Notes under the pieces: generated by a model
Databases searched by the model: none
What the model was told of the DNA's origin: nothing
Seen by the model: only the letters and a program-made list of their open reading frames with translations
Position numbers and translations under genes: made by a program
Source: an uncultured delta proteobacterium
GTDB taxonomy: Bacteria; Myxococcota_A; Polyangia; Polyangiales; JADJMO01
Reading direction: 5' to 3'
DNA: 42,481 nt
Assembly: GCA_903923175.1 (NCBI GenBank)
Contig: CAIXWQ010000747.1
Coordinates: 1 to 42,481 of the forward strand
In this document: piece after piece, positions 22,658-30,098 of the stretch
How positions within the stretch are numbered: the first letter of the stretch is position 1
Layout of the letters: every line of letters starts with the position of its first letter

Positions 22658-23755
22658 ATGTCCGAAGGTCGCACCTCGCGCGCCCAGCTGCGGCTCGCGT
22701 CGCAGTGGCTCGATCCCGAGATCTCCACCGGCCTGGTCCACCTGATCGACTCGATGGGAATGGCGCTGCTCGTCCTCGACGAGGCCGGCGTCGTGCGGCT
22801 GGCGACGCCGCGCGCGGGCGAGCTGCTCGCGCTCTCCGTGGACGAGCTCGTCGGGCGGCCCGCGAGCGCGCTGCCGCCGCCGGCGCGGGCGATCGCCGAG
22901 GTGGTCCTGCGCGCGCGCCGCGGGCAGCGCGAGCCGCTCTCGGTCACGCTCGCCGATGGCCGCGTCCGCGAGCTCGGCGTCACGGTGGAGCCGGCGGGCG
23001 CGAAGGAGCGCGGGTTCTTCGTCGCCTTCCAGGACCTCACCCCGATCCACGAGCTCCAAGAGCAGCGCGATCGCCTGCTGAAGATGGCGACCGTGGGCGA
23101 GGTGCTCCCCTCGCTGCTGCACGAGCTGAAGAACCCGTTCGCCGCCATCGCGAGCTCGGTCGAGCTGCTCATCGAGGAGACGACCGACGCGCGCGCGCAG
23201 GAAGATCTGCACGCCATCCTCGTCGAGGTCCGACGCGCCGTGCTCAGCCTCGACGGCCTCGGCTTCGTCGGGCGCGAGCTGCGCGCGCGCACGCCCATGG
23301 CGATCGATCACGCCGTGCGCGAGGCCTGCCTGCTGCTCGGCGGACGCGCCTCGCGCGCGCGCATCGCCTTGCGGTGCGAGGGGCCCGATCTGCCGCTGCT
23401 CCCGCTCGACGCGGCCGCCGTGCGCGCGCTCCTGTTCAACCTCGTCACCAACGCCATCCAGGCCTGTCGGACCGGCGGGCACGTCGACGTCGCGTTCGGC
23501 TTGCTCGGCGACGCGTTCGAGCTCGAGGTGCGCGACGACGGGAGCGGCATGCCCCCTGAAGTGCTCGCCCGCTGCACCGAATTGTTCTTCACTACCAAGC
23601 GGGCGGGGAGCGGCATCGGGCTCGCCCTCTGTCGGAAGGTCGCCGAGGAGGCCGGAGGGAGCCTCGAGATCCGCAGCACGCAGGGTGCTGGCACCACCGT
23701 CACGCTGCGCGTGCCCACCCACCAACCTCGTCACGATCCTCGCTCGCGGTCTTGA
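22658..23755 (+). CDS. PAS-domain sensor histidine kinase
   Basis: A 365-aa soluble kinase without membrane segments. A PAS domain spans about residues 25-130 (IDSMGMALLVLDEAG, AFQDLTPIHELQEQ). The dimerisation domain has LLHELKNPFAAI with phospho-acceptor His155. The ATPase domain has LFNLVTNAIQA (N box), DDGSGMP (G1), a FFTTKRAGSGIGLAL lid and a final GTTVTLRVP. ATG 22658 follows AGCGGAG. It is the first gene of a long plus-strand signalling run. The likely partners are the REC proteins downstream, but specificity cannot be read from sequence. Confidence 0.92.
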   Translation: MSEGRTSRAQLRLASQWLDPEISTGLVHLIDSMGMALLVLDEAGVVRLATPRAGELLALSVDELVGRPASALPPPARAIAEVVLRARRGQREPLSVTLADGRVRELGVTVEPAGAKERGFFVAFQDLTPIHELQEQRDRLLKMATVGEVLPSLLHELKNPFAAIASSVELLIEETTDARAQEDLHAILVEVRRAVLSLDGLGFVGRELRARTPMAIDHAVREACLLLGGRASRARIALRCEGPDLPLLPLDAAAVRALLFNLVTNAIQACRTGGHVDVAFGLLGDAFELEVRDDGSGMPPEVLARCTELFFTTKRAGSGIGLALCRKVAEEAGGSLEIRSTQGAGTTVTLRVPTHQPRHDPRSRS

Positions 23756-23835
23756 GCCTCGAGCCTCCACCCCTCGTTTCGAACACGTCCTCGGCGGAGC
23801 TCGTCGCCCGCCGCCGTTGAACAGGAGAAAAGCCC

Positions 23836-24231
23836 ATGGCGGAGGTCTCGAGCCTCGGCTCCCGGATGTCGCGAACCGAAGTGCTCAATCGCATCCTGCG
23901 GTCCCTGCAGTCCGAGAGTCCGGACATCCAGGCGACGGCGTTGATCTCGGAGGACGGCCTGATCATCGCGAGCGCGCTGCCCCAGCACATCGAAGAGGTG
24001 CGCGTGGGCGGCATGAGCGCGACGCTGCAGAGCCTCGGCTCGCGCGCGGCCCACGAGCTGTCGCTCGGCAAGCCGATGCAGGTGATGGTGCGCGGCGAGC
24101 ACGGCTACGCCGTGATGTCGACCGCGGCCGAGGGGACCGTGCTGCTCGTGCTCACCACCGAGAGCGCGAAGCTCGGCCTCGTGTTCCTCGACATGAGCCG
24201 CGCGGTCAAGGAGATCGCCAAGATCATCTGA
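23836..24231 (+). CDS. Roadblock/LC7 domain protein (MglB-like)
   Basis: A 131-aa small protein: SPDIQATALISEDGLIIASALP, the strand-turn-strand core of roadblock domains, a central helix (GGMSATLQSLGSRAAHEL) and a VLLVLTTESAKLGLVFLDM strand. Such proteins dimerise and often act as GTPase-activating or scaffolding partners of small Ras-like GTPases (MglA/MglB in myxobacterial polarity). No MglA-like GTPase is in the window. The ribosome binding site AGGAGA lies 8 bases upstream. It sits between a kinase and an ODP-type protein. Confidence 0.9.
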   Translation: MAEVSSLGSRMSRTEVLNRILRSLQSESPDIQATALISEDGLIIASALPQHIEEVRVGGMSATLQSLGSRAAHELSLGKPMQVMVRGEHGYAVMSTAAEGTVLLVLTTESAKLGLVFLDMSRAVKEIAKII

Positions 24232-24249
24232 GCCCGTTCGCCGACGGTC

Positions 24250-24273
24250 GCCTCCGCCCTCGGGCGAGGAGGC
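24250..24273 (+). terminator. Hairpin after the first roadblock gene
   Basis: GCCTCC-GCCC pairs with GGGC and GGAGGC across a 2-base loop and 2-base bulge. No T-run follows; it may attenuate rather than end transcription. Confidence 0.3.
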
Positions 24274-24337
24274 CCGCGGCACCATCCCCGAGTCGCGAGG
24301 AGACGCGCGTGTGCGTGGCCTCGCGGGAGCCGACGAC

Positions 24338-25102
24338 ATGAGCTCGACGATTCTTTTCGACGATGGCACGCACAAGAACCTCCTCCTGCCCGACTACAGC
24401 GAAGGCTCGGCGGTGCAGGCGAACCAGCACCTGATCATCCACGGCACCGAGGGGATGATCCTCGATCCCGGCGGGCACAAGGTGTTCACCAAGGTGCTCT
24501 CGGAGACCACCGCGCGCCTCGGCCGCGGCGGCAACCTCAAGTACGTCTTCCTCTCGCACCAGGACCCGGACATCGTCGCCGCGACGAACGGCTGGCTCTT
24601 CGCCACCGAGGCGACGGCGTACATCTCGGCGCTGTGGACGCGGTTCGTCCCGCACTTCGGGCTCGACAAGCTGGTCGCCTCGCGGCTGCTGCCGATCCCC
24701 GACGAGGGGACGTTCCTGACGCTCGGCGACGACGAGCTGATGATCGTGCCGGCCCACTTCCTCCACTCGCCGGGGAACTTCCAGGTCTACGACCCGCGCT
24801 CGAAGATCCTCTACTCGGGCGATCTCGGCGCCTCGCTGGGCGCGCCGTACATCGAGGTGCCGAGCTTCGACGAGCACGTGAAGTACATGGAGGGGTTCCA
24901 CCGGCGCTACATGTCCGGCGGCGCGGTGATGCGCGCGTGGGCGCGCATGGTCCGCGAGCTCGACATCGAGTGCATCGCCCCGCAGCACGGCGCCGTCTTC
25001 CGCGGTCGCGAGGTCTCCAAGCGCTTCATCGATTGGATCGAGACGCTCGAGTGCGGCATCGACCTGTACGCCGACAAGCTGCGCCTGCCGCGCAAGCCCT
25101 GA
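24338..25102 (+). CDS. ODP-type diiron/metallo-beta-lactamase-fold protein
   Basis: A 254-aa soluble protein. ATG 24338 has GGGAG 9 bases upstream. It has the fold of flavodiiron proteins without the flavodoxin part. Likely iron ligands by eye are His74, Asp76 and Asp78 in SHQDPDI, His140 or His143 in PAHFLHSPGN, Asp162 in YSGDLG, and His217 in PQHGAVF. Standalone domains of this sort (ODP, oxygen-binding diiron protein) serve as oxygen sensors in bacterial chemotaxis pathways, and other members reduce oxygen or NO. Its place between a roadblock protein and a response regulator (12 bases to the next gene) favours sensing. Confidence 0.85.
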   Translation: MSSTILFDDGTHKNLLLPDYSEGSAVQANQHLIIHGTEGMILDPGGHKVFTKVLSETTARLGRGGNLKYVFLSHQDPDIVAATNGWLFATEATAYISALWTRFVPHFGLDKLVASRLLPIPDEGTFLTLGDDELMIVPAHFLHSPGNFQVYDPRSKILYSGDLGASLGAPYIEVPSFDEHVKYMEGFHRRYMSGGAVMRAWARMVRELDIECIAPQHGAVFRGREVSKRFIDWIETLECGIDLYADKLRLPRKP

Positions 25103-25114
25103 AAGGGAGACCGC

Positions 25115-26134
25115 GTGGCTCGCGTCCTGATCGTGGAAGACGAACGCACCCTGCTCAACAGCATGGTGCGCGGGCTGTCGAAGCTGCCCGACGTCGAGGT
25201 CGTGGGGGCGACCACGCTCACCGAGGCGCTGGCATTGATCGACGAGGCGCCGCCGCAGCTGATCTTCTCCGACATCGATCTGCCCGACCGCTCCGGGCTC
25301 GAGCTCATCGGCGAGCTCGGCCGGCGCGGCCTGCGCTGTCCGCTCACCTTCGTGTCGGCGTACACGAAGGCCTTCGCGCCGGCGATCCCGCGGCACGCGA
25401 AGGTGCGCGTGGTCGAGAAGCCGGTGTCGCTCGAGCGGCTGCGCGAGCTGGCGCGCGAGCAGCTCGGCGAGCAGGCGCCGCAGAGCGAGACCCCCTTCGG
25501 CGTGGCCGACTACCTCCAGATCGCCTGCCTCGGGCAGCACTCGGTGGTCATCTCGGTCGGCCCCGAGCCGAACCCGCTCGGCGTGCTCGTCGTCTTCGGC
25601 GGCTCGCTCTGGTCCGCGCGCGACGCGCACGGCGACGGCGGCGAAGCCGTGATGCGGCTCGCGTTCGCGCGCGGCCACCGCGTCGGCGTGCGCACCTTGA
25701 GCGGCGACCCCGGCCCGCGTGACGTGCACGAGGGGTGGGAGACGCTGCTCATGGAGGCCGCGCGCCGCACCGACGAGCGCGCGCGCGACAGCAACCCGGG
25801 CTTCCGCGCCGAGGACGGCTTCGGCAAGACGCTCGAGCGCAAGGTCGGCACCGACGAGCTGTTCATCTCCGAGCTGCCGCCGCCGATGCCGCGCGAGGCG
25901 CCGCCCGCCGCGCAGGAGCCCGAGCCCGAGCCCGAGGAGCCGCCGAAGGATCTCGACACCCTCGCCTTCGAGACCGCGCTCGACGCGGCCATCCAGGCGC
26001 TGCTCCACAAGCAGTACCGCGAGGCCTGGACCGCGCTGCGCGAGGCCGAGCGGCTGCGCCCCGACGACCGCACCGTGCAGGCGAACCTGCAGCGGCTCAA
26101 GCAGCTCGGGTTCGACGACGAGGCGCCCGAATGA
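25115..26134 (+). CDS. Response regulator with PATAN/DUF4388-like domain and TPR-like tail
   Basis: A 339-aa protein starting at GTG 25115, with AAAGGGAGA just upstream. Residues 1-120 are a receiver domain: acidic pair Glu8/Asp9, phospho-acceptor Asp53 (IFSDIDLPD), conserved Lys102 (VEKPVS). Residues about 130-225 resemble a DUF4388/PATAN domain (VADYLQIACLGQHSVVISV, LVVFGGSLWSARD). A Pro/Glu linker (EPEPEPEEPP) leads to a helical TPR-like pair (EAWTALREAERLRPDDRTVQANLQRL). No DNA-binding domain is present, so output should be by protein contact, as proposed for PatA-type proteins. Confidence 0.88.
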   Translation: MARVLIVEDERTLLNSMVRGLSKLPDVEVVGATTLTEALALIDEAPPQLIFSDIDLPDRSGLELIGELGRRGLRCPLTFVSAYTKAFAPAIPRHAKVRVVEKPVSLERLRELAREQLGEQAPQSETPFGVADYLQIACLGQHSVVISVGPEPNPLGVLVVFGGSLWSARDAHGDGGEAVMRLAFARGHRVGVRTLSGDPGPRDVHEGWETLLMEAARRTDERARDSNPGFRAEDGFGKTLERKVGTDELFISELPPPMPREAPPAAQEPEPEPEEPPKDLDTLAFETALDAAIQALLHKQYREAWTALREAERLRPDDRTVQANLQRLKQLGFDDEAPE

Positions 26135-26163
26135 GGCGCGATGCGAGCAACTCGAGCGAGACC

Positions 26164-26201
26164 AGCGTGACGAGCGTGACGAGAGACTCGAGCGTGACGA
26201 G
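26164..26201 (+). repeat. Three copies of AGCGTGACGAG in 9-base phase
   Basis: Copies begin at 26164, 26173 and 26191, in the 119-base gap before the ParA gene. They could be a binding site array or simple slippage. Confidence 0.6.
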
Positions 26202-26253
26202 CCGCGCCTCTGCGCGATGACCGGACGCGCACCTGCGCACGGAGAACCCACCA

Positions 26254-27066
26254 ATGGCAGATCGTATCGTCGTGACCAGTCAGAAGGGGGGCGTCGGCAA
26301 GACGACTGTGGCCCTCAACCTCGCCCCCGCGCTCGCGCGGCGCGGGATGCGCACCGCCCTCGTCGACCTCGATCCGCAGGGGGCCATCGCGCTCTCGCTC
26401 GCGAAGGGCGACACCGAGTGGCGCGGGGTCGCCGACGTGCTCGTGCAGCAGCTCGCCGTGCGCGACGTGCTCGTGCGCACCAAGGAGCCGGGGCTCGCGA
26501 TCCTGCCGCGCGGGCGGCTCGATCCGACCGACGTGCGCGAATTCGAACGCGGCGTCGCGGAGGCCGGCGTGCTCGACCGCGTGCTCGCGGAGCTCGATCG
26601 CGACTTCGACGTGGTGCTGGTCGACACGCCCTCGGGGCTCGGGGCCATCCCGCGCGCCGCGCTCGCCGCGTGCGGTTGGGCGCTCGCGATCGAGAAGGCC
26701 GAGGCGCTCTCGCTCCGCTCGATCTCGCAGATCCTCCGCGTGATCGAGCACGTGAAGGGCGACGAGAACCCTGGGCTCGAGCTGCTCGGCATCCTGCCGA
26801 CGATGGTCGAGCTGTCGAAGGAGTTCTCGCAGGCGGCGATGGTCACGCTCTGGTCGGGGTTCGCGGGCGTGCTCGACGCGACGATCCCGAGGAGCGACGT
26901 GTTCGGACGGGCCAGCCACCTCGGACTGCCGCTCGCCTACGTCGGCGGGAAGGTGCCGCCGGAGCTTCGCCGCTTCGACGCGCTCGCCGGTGAGATCGAA
27001 GGACTCCTGCGCGATCGGCGCGGAAGGAAGGCGGAAGATGAGCAGCCTCGACGCGAGTTCGTCTGA
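26254..27066 (+). CDS. ParA/MinD-family ATPase
   Basis: A 270-aa ATPase with a deviant Walker A KGGVGKTT (Lys11, Lys16), Walker A' DLDPQG and Walker B VVLVDTPSG. Such proteins position cargo such as DNA, chemosensory arrays or polar complexes by ATP-dependent dimerisation. No ParB or parS-like partner is visible, and the gene lies among roadblock and response-regulator genes. A protein-positioning role (like ParC or PomZ-type ATPases) is therefore more likely than plasmid partition, which is inference. It overlaps the following roadblock gene by 29 bases, so the two are translationally linked. Confidence 0.92.
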   Translation: MADRIVVTSQKGGVGKTTVALNLAPALARRGMRTALVDLDPQGAIALSLAKGDTEWRGVADVLVQQLAVRDVLVRTKEPGLAILPRGRLDPTDVREFERGVAEAGVLDRVLAELDRDFDVVLVDTPSGLGAIPRAALAACGWALAIEKAEALSLRSISQILRVIEHVKGDENPGLELLGILPTMVELSKEFSQAAMVTLWSGFAGVLDATIPRSDVFGRASHLGLPLAYVGGKVPPELRRFDALAGEIEGLLRDRRGRKAEDEQPRREFV

Positions 27067-27613
27067 CCTGGAGGCCGCGCGACGCGCCTCCGAGCGACTC
27101 GTCGGCGCGCCCGCGGCGACCGCGCCCGCGGCGCCCCCGCCGTCGTACGTGCGGTTCGGCGCGCAAAGGCGTGACGCCGATCCCGGCGAGCTCTCGACCT
27201 CGTTCCCCAACCCACCGGAGCTCGAGGCCCACGCGCTCGACGCGTTCGGCGACGAGCACTGGAACTCCTTCCTCGAGTGGATCGCGCGCGCGAGCGAGGC
27301 CGACGCGGCGTTCGTGATGGACGTCCACGGGCTCTCGATCGCGTCGACCGGCGCGCTCGGGCCCGAGGAGATCGACATGATGGGCACGCGCCTCATGATC
27401 GCCTTCGAGCAGGCCGCCCGCATGCGCGAGGGGGACGATCACGTCGGCGCGATCATGATCGAGTTCGGCGAGCAGCGGCTGACCGGGCTCACCGTCTGGA
27501 TCGACGAGAGCCTCGTGTTCACCATCGGCGTCGTCGGCAAGCGCTCGCCCGGACGCGCGCTGCGCGAAGCGATCTCGCGCGTCGTGGCGCGCTCGTTCGC
27601 GACGCCGAGCTGA
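27038..27613 (+). CDS. Second roadblock/LC7-like protein
   Basis: A 191-aa protein whose ATG (with GGAAGGAAGGCGGA upstream) lies inside the 3' end of the ParA gene. The first 75 residues are a low-complexity Ala/Pro linker. The rest is a roadblock-like fold: FLEWIARASEADAAFVMDVHGLSIASTG, a helix with GTRLMIAFEQAARM, and strands AIMIEFGEQRLTGLTVWIDESLVFTIGVVG. Length and N-terminal extension differ from the first roadblock protein. Co-translation with ParA suggests a complex. Confidence 0.82.
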   Translation: MSSLDASSSDLEAARRASERLVGAPAATAPAAPPPSYVRFGAQRRDADPGELSTSFPNPPELEAHALDAFGDEHWNSFLEWIARASEADAAFVMDVHGLSIASTGALGPEEIDMMGTRLMIAFEQAARMREGDDHVGAIMIEFGEQRLTGLTVWIDESLVFTIGVVGKRSPGRALREAISRVVARSFATPS

Positions 27614-27680
27614 GCCGCGCGCGCTGCAGAGCCCGAACGCGGCGGGAGCGACTGCACGTGGACGGTCCCTAATCGGCAAC

Positions 27681-27707
27681 CTGCTCTGGGTCGTAGACCC
27701 AGGGCAG
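27681..27707. promoter_or_regulatory. 12-bp hairpin before the REC-HDOD gene
   Basis: CTGCTCTGGGTC and GACCCAGGGCAG pair with one G-T wobble around a GTA loop, 31 bases before the start codon. It may end the upstream transcript or act in the leader; no T-run follows. Confidence 0.45.
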
Positions 27708-27738
27708 GCCGACGCTTCGCGGCCTCCGAGCAGTCCGC

Positions 27739-28938
27739 ATGCGTAGGCGCATCCTCTTCGTCGACGACGAGCCCCGAGTCCTCCACGGGCTGCGGCGGAT
27801 GCTGTTCTCGATGCGCGAGGAGTGGGAGCTCGCCTTCGCGACGTGCGCCGAAGAGGCGCTCGAGAAGCTCGCGGAGCAGCCGTTCGACGCCATCGTCTCC
27901 GACGTGGTCATGCCGCACATCGACGGCATCGAGCTGCTCTCGATGGTCGCCGCGCGCTTTCCGGGCGTGATCCGCATCGCGCTCTCGGGGCACTCGGAGC
28001 GCAGCCGCATCCCGAACGCGGCCGTGGTCACCCACCAGTTCCTCGCGAAGCCCTGCGACCCCGACGAGCTCAAGCGCCGGCTCGGCGCGGCGTTCGCGCT
28101 GCGCGCGCTGCTCGGCTCGGAGTCGCTGCGCACCGCGACCACGAAGCTCGGCTCGCTGCCGAGCTTGCCGCAGCTCTACCAGCGCATCGTCGCGCTCGTG
28201 AACGCCGAGCACTTCGCGCTCGAGCAGGTCGGCGAGCTCGTCGCCCAGGACCTCGGCACCTGCGCCAAGGTGCTCCAGCTCGTGAACTCGTCGTTCTTCG
28301 GGCTCCGGCGCTCGATCGCCGACCCGGTGCAGGCGGTGGTCTACCTCGGCGTCGAGGCGGTGAAGGCGCTCGCGCTCTTCACGGGCGTGTTCACCTCGCT
28401 CGAGGCCGACTTCGGCGGGCTGTCGGCCGACGCGCTGTGGACGCACAGCGCGCGCGTGGCGCAGCTCGCCGCCAAGATCGTGCAGCTCGAGGAGGCCGGC
28501 GCGCGCATCCGCGAGGAGGCGTTCCTCGGCGGGCTGCTGCACGACGCGGGGCAGCTGCTGCTCGCGCGCGCCCAGCCGCGCGTCTACGCGGCGCTGGTCG
28601 CGGAGGCGAACGGGCAGCTCGGCGGCGCCGCCCTGCGCGAGGCGGAGCTGCGGGCGTTCGGCGCCACGCACGACCGCGTCGGGGCCTACCTGTTCGGCCT
28701 CTGGTCGCTCCCCGACGCGAGCGTGCAGGCCATCGCGTGGCACCACGATCCGTCGTGCGCCGAGGGGGGCGTGATGCTCTCGCTGGTCGCGGCGCACGTC
28801 GCCGACGTGCTCGTGCACCAGGCGGAAAGCACGTCCTCGGACGCCCTCGATGCGGACTTTCTGCGGGCGTGTCGCGGCGATCGACGCCTCGGCGACTGGC
28901 GCGCCGCGGCCGAGGGGATCGTCGAGGTCTCGCCATGA
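27739..28938 (+). CDS. Response regulator with HDOD domain
   Basis: A 399-aa protein. The receiver domain (1-120) has the acidic pair Asp9/Asp10, Asp55 (IVSDVVMPHIDG) and Lys104 (FLAKPC). Residues about 137-330 are an HDOD domain: LGSLPSLPQLYQRIVALV, VAQDLGTCAKVLQLVNSSFFG, LGVEAVKALAL and GGLLHDAGQLLLA. HDOD proteins lack the metal site of true HD hydrolases and act as signalling adaptors. It ends with ATGA overlapping the next gene's start, so the two are translationally coupled. Confidence 0.93.
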   Translation: MRRRILFVDDEPRVLHGLRRMLFSMREEWELAFATCAEEALEKLAEQPFDAIVSDVVMPHIDGIELLSMVAARFPGVIRIALSGHSERSRIPNAAVVTHQFLAKPCDPDELKRRLGAAFALRALLGSESLRTATTKLGSLPSLPQLYQRIVALVNAEHFALEQVGELVAQDLGTCAKVLQLVNSSFFGLRRSIADPVQAVVYLGVEAVKALALFTGVFTSLEADFGGLSADALWTHSARVAQLAAKIVQLEEAGARIREEAFLGGLLHDAGQLLLARAQPRVYAALVAEANGQLGGAALREAELRAFGATHDRVGAYLFGLWSLPDASVQAIAWHHDPSCAEGGVMLSLVAAHVADVLVHQAESTSSDALDADFLRACRGDRRLGDWRAAAEGIVEVSP

Positions 28939-30098
28939 AGGAAGCGGTGCTCTGCGTCGACGACGATCCGAACGTCCGCAGCGCGCTGCGCAGGGTGCTG
29001 CGGACGCGCTACGCGATCGACGTGGCGAGCAGCGCGCAGGAGGCGCTCGAGCGCGTCGGCCAGCAGGCGTACGCCGTCGTCGTCTCGGACATGTACATGC
29101 CGGGGATGGACGGCGTCGAGCTGCTGCGCCAGCTGCAGCGCGTGGCCCCCGAGTGCGTGCGGATCATGCTCACCGGGCAGGCCGACCTCGCGCTCGCGAT
29201 CCGCGCCGTGCACGAGGACGCCGTCTTCCGCTTCCTGACCAAGCCGACCGCGCCCGAGCAGGTCGCGCAGGCGATCGAGGCGGGCGTGCGTCAGCACCGC
29301 CTGCTCACCGCCGAGAAGGAGGTCCTCGAGAACACGCTCAACGGCGCGCTCTCGGTGCTCACCGACGCGCTCGCGGCGCTCGCCCCCGACGTCTACGGCC
29401 GCGCCCAGGAGATCCGCGCTGCGATGGGGAAGCTCGCGCGCCACCTCTTGCTCGGCGACCCTTACGTCTACGAGCTCGCGGCGATGCTCGCCCCCATCGG
29501 GATGCTGACGCTGCCGGCGAGCGTCGTGTCGCGGCGCGCGACCGCCGCGCTGCGCCCGGACGAGCGCGAGCTGCTCGAGCGCGTACCCGAGATGGGCGCC
29601 GCGCTGCTCGAGCGCATCCCGAGGCTCGGCGAGGTCGCGGCCATCGTGCGCCACCAGGCGCGCGCATGGGAGCCGTCGCCCCTCGCCACCAAGGGGGACG
29701 ACGAGCCCGCGCACGAGCACCTGCCGCTCGGCGCGCGCATGCTGCACCTGCTCGCGGATCGGCAGGCGCTCCTCGACGGCGGCACCCCCGCGAGCGTCGT
29801 GCTCGACACGCTGCGCGCGCGGCGCGGCGCCTACGATCCGAAGTTGCTCGCCGCGGTCGCGAGCTGCCTCGTCGCCGAGCCGAGCCAGGGCGAGCGCGCG
29901 GTGCAGCGCGTCCACGTCTCGCGCCTGCGCGTCGGCCGCGTGCTGGCGTCGCCGGTGCTCACGCGCGATCGCCAGCTGCTGCTCGCCGCGGGGAACGTGC
30001 TCACGCAGACCACGCTGCTGCGCCTCGACAACTTCGCGCACGTCGGCGCCATCGACGCCTTCGTGCACGTCTACGCGGAAGAACCGCGGGCCTCGTGA
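28935..30098 (+). CDS. Response regulator with degenerate HD-GYP domain
   Basis: A 387-aa protein with a receiver domain with Asp52 (VVSDMYMPGMDG) and Lys103 (FLTKPT), as in RpfG. A coiled linker then leads to an HD-GYP-shaped domain. The metal-binding HD and following Lys are replaced: LAAMLAPIGMLTLP stands where active members have LxxLLHDIGKIGIP. The GYP loop is also lost (VRHQARAWEP). It therefore should not hydrolyse cyclic-di-GMP and probably serves as a binding or relay module. The C-terminal 70 residues (VSRLRVGRVLASPVL, QTTLLRLDNF) form the usual domain seen after HD-GYP in such proteins. It overlaps both neighbours by 4 bases (ATGA and GTGA). Confidence 0.88.
   Translation: MKEAVLCVDDDPNVRSALRRVLRTRYAIDVASSAQEALERVGQQAYAVVVSDMYMPGMDGVELLRQLQRVAPECVRIMLTGQADLALAIRAVHEDAVFRFLTKPTAPEQVAQAIEAGVRQHRLLTAEKEVLENTLNGALSVLTDALAALAPDVYGRAQEIRAAMGKLARHLLLGDPYVYELAAMLAPIGMLTLPASVVSRRATAALRPDERELLERVPEMGAALLERIPRLGEVAAIVRHQARAWEPSPLATKGDDEPAHEHLPLGARMLHLLADRQALLDGGTPASVVLDTLRARRGAYDPKLLAAVASCLVAEPSQGERAVQRVHVSRLRVGRVLASPVLTRDRQLLLAAGNVLTQTTLLRLDNFAHVGAIDAFVHVYAEEPRAS

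Noticed and set aside
26164-26201. Possible CRISPR or iteron array
   Set aside because: Only three short units, no spacers of constant length, no cas or rep genes.
26254-27066. Plasmid partition locus from the ParA gene
   Set aside because: No ParB-like gene or repeated centromere site nearby, and the neighbours are signalling genes.
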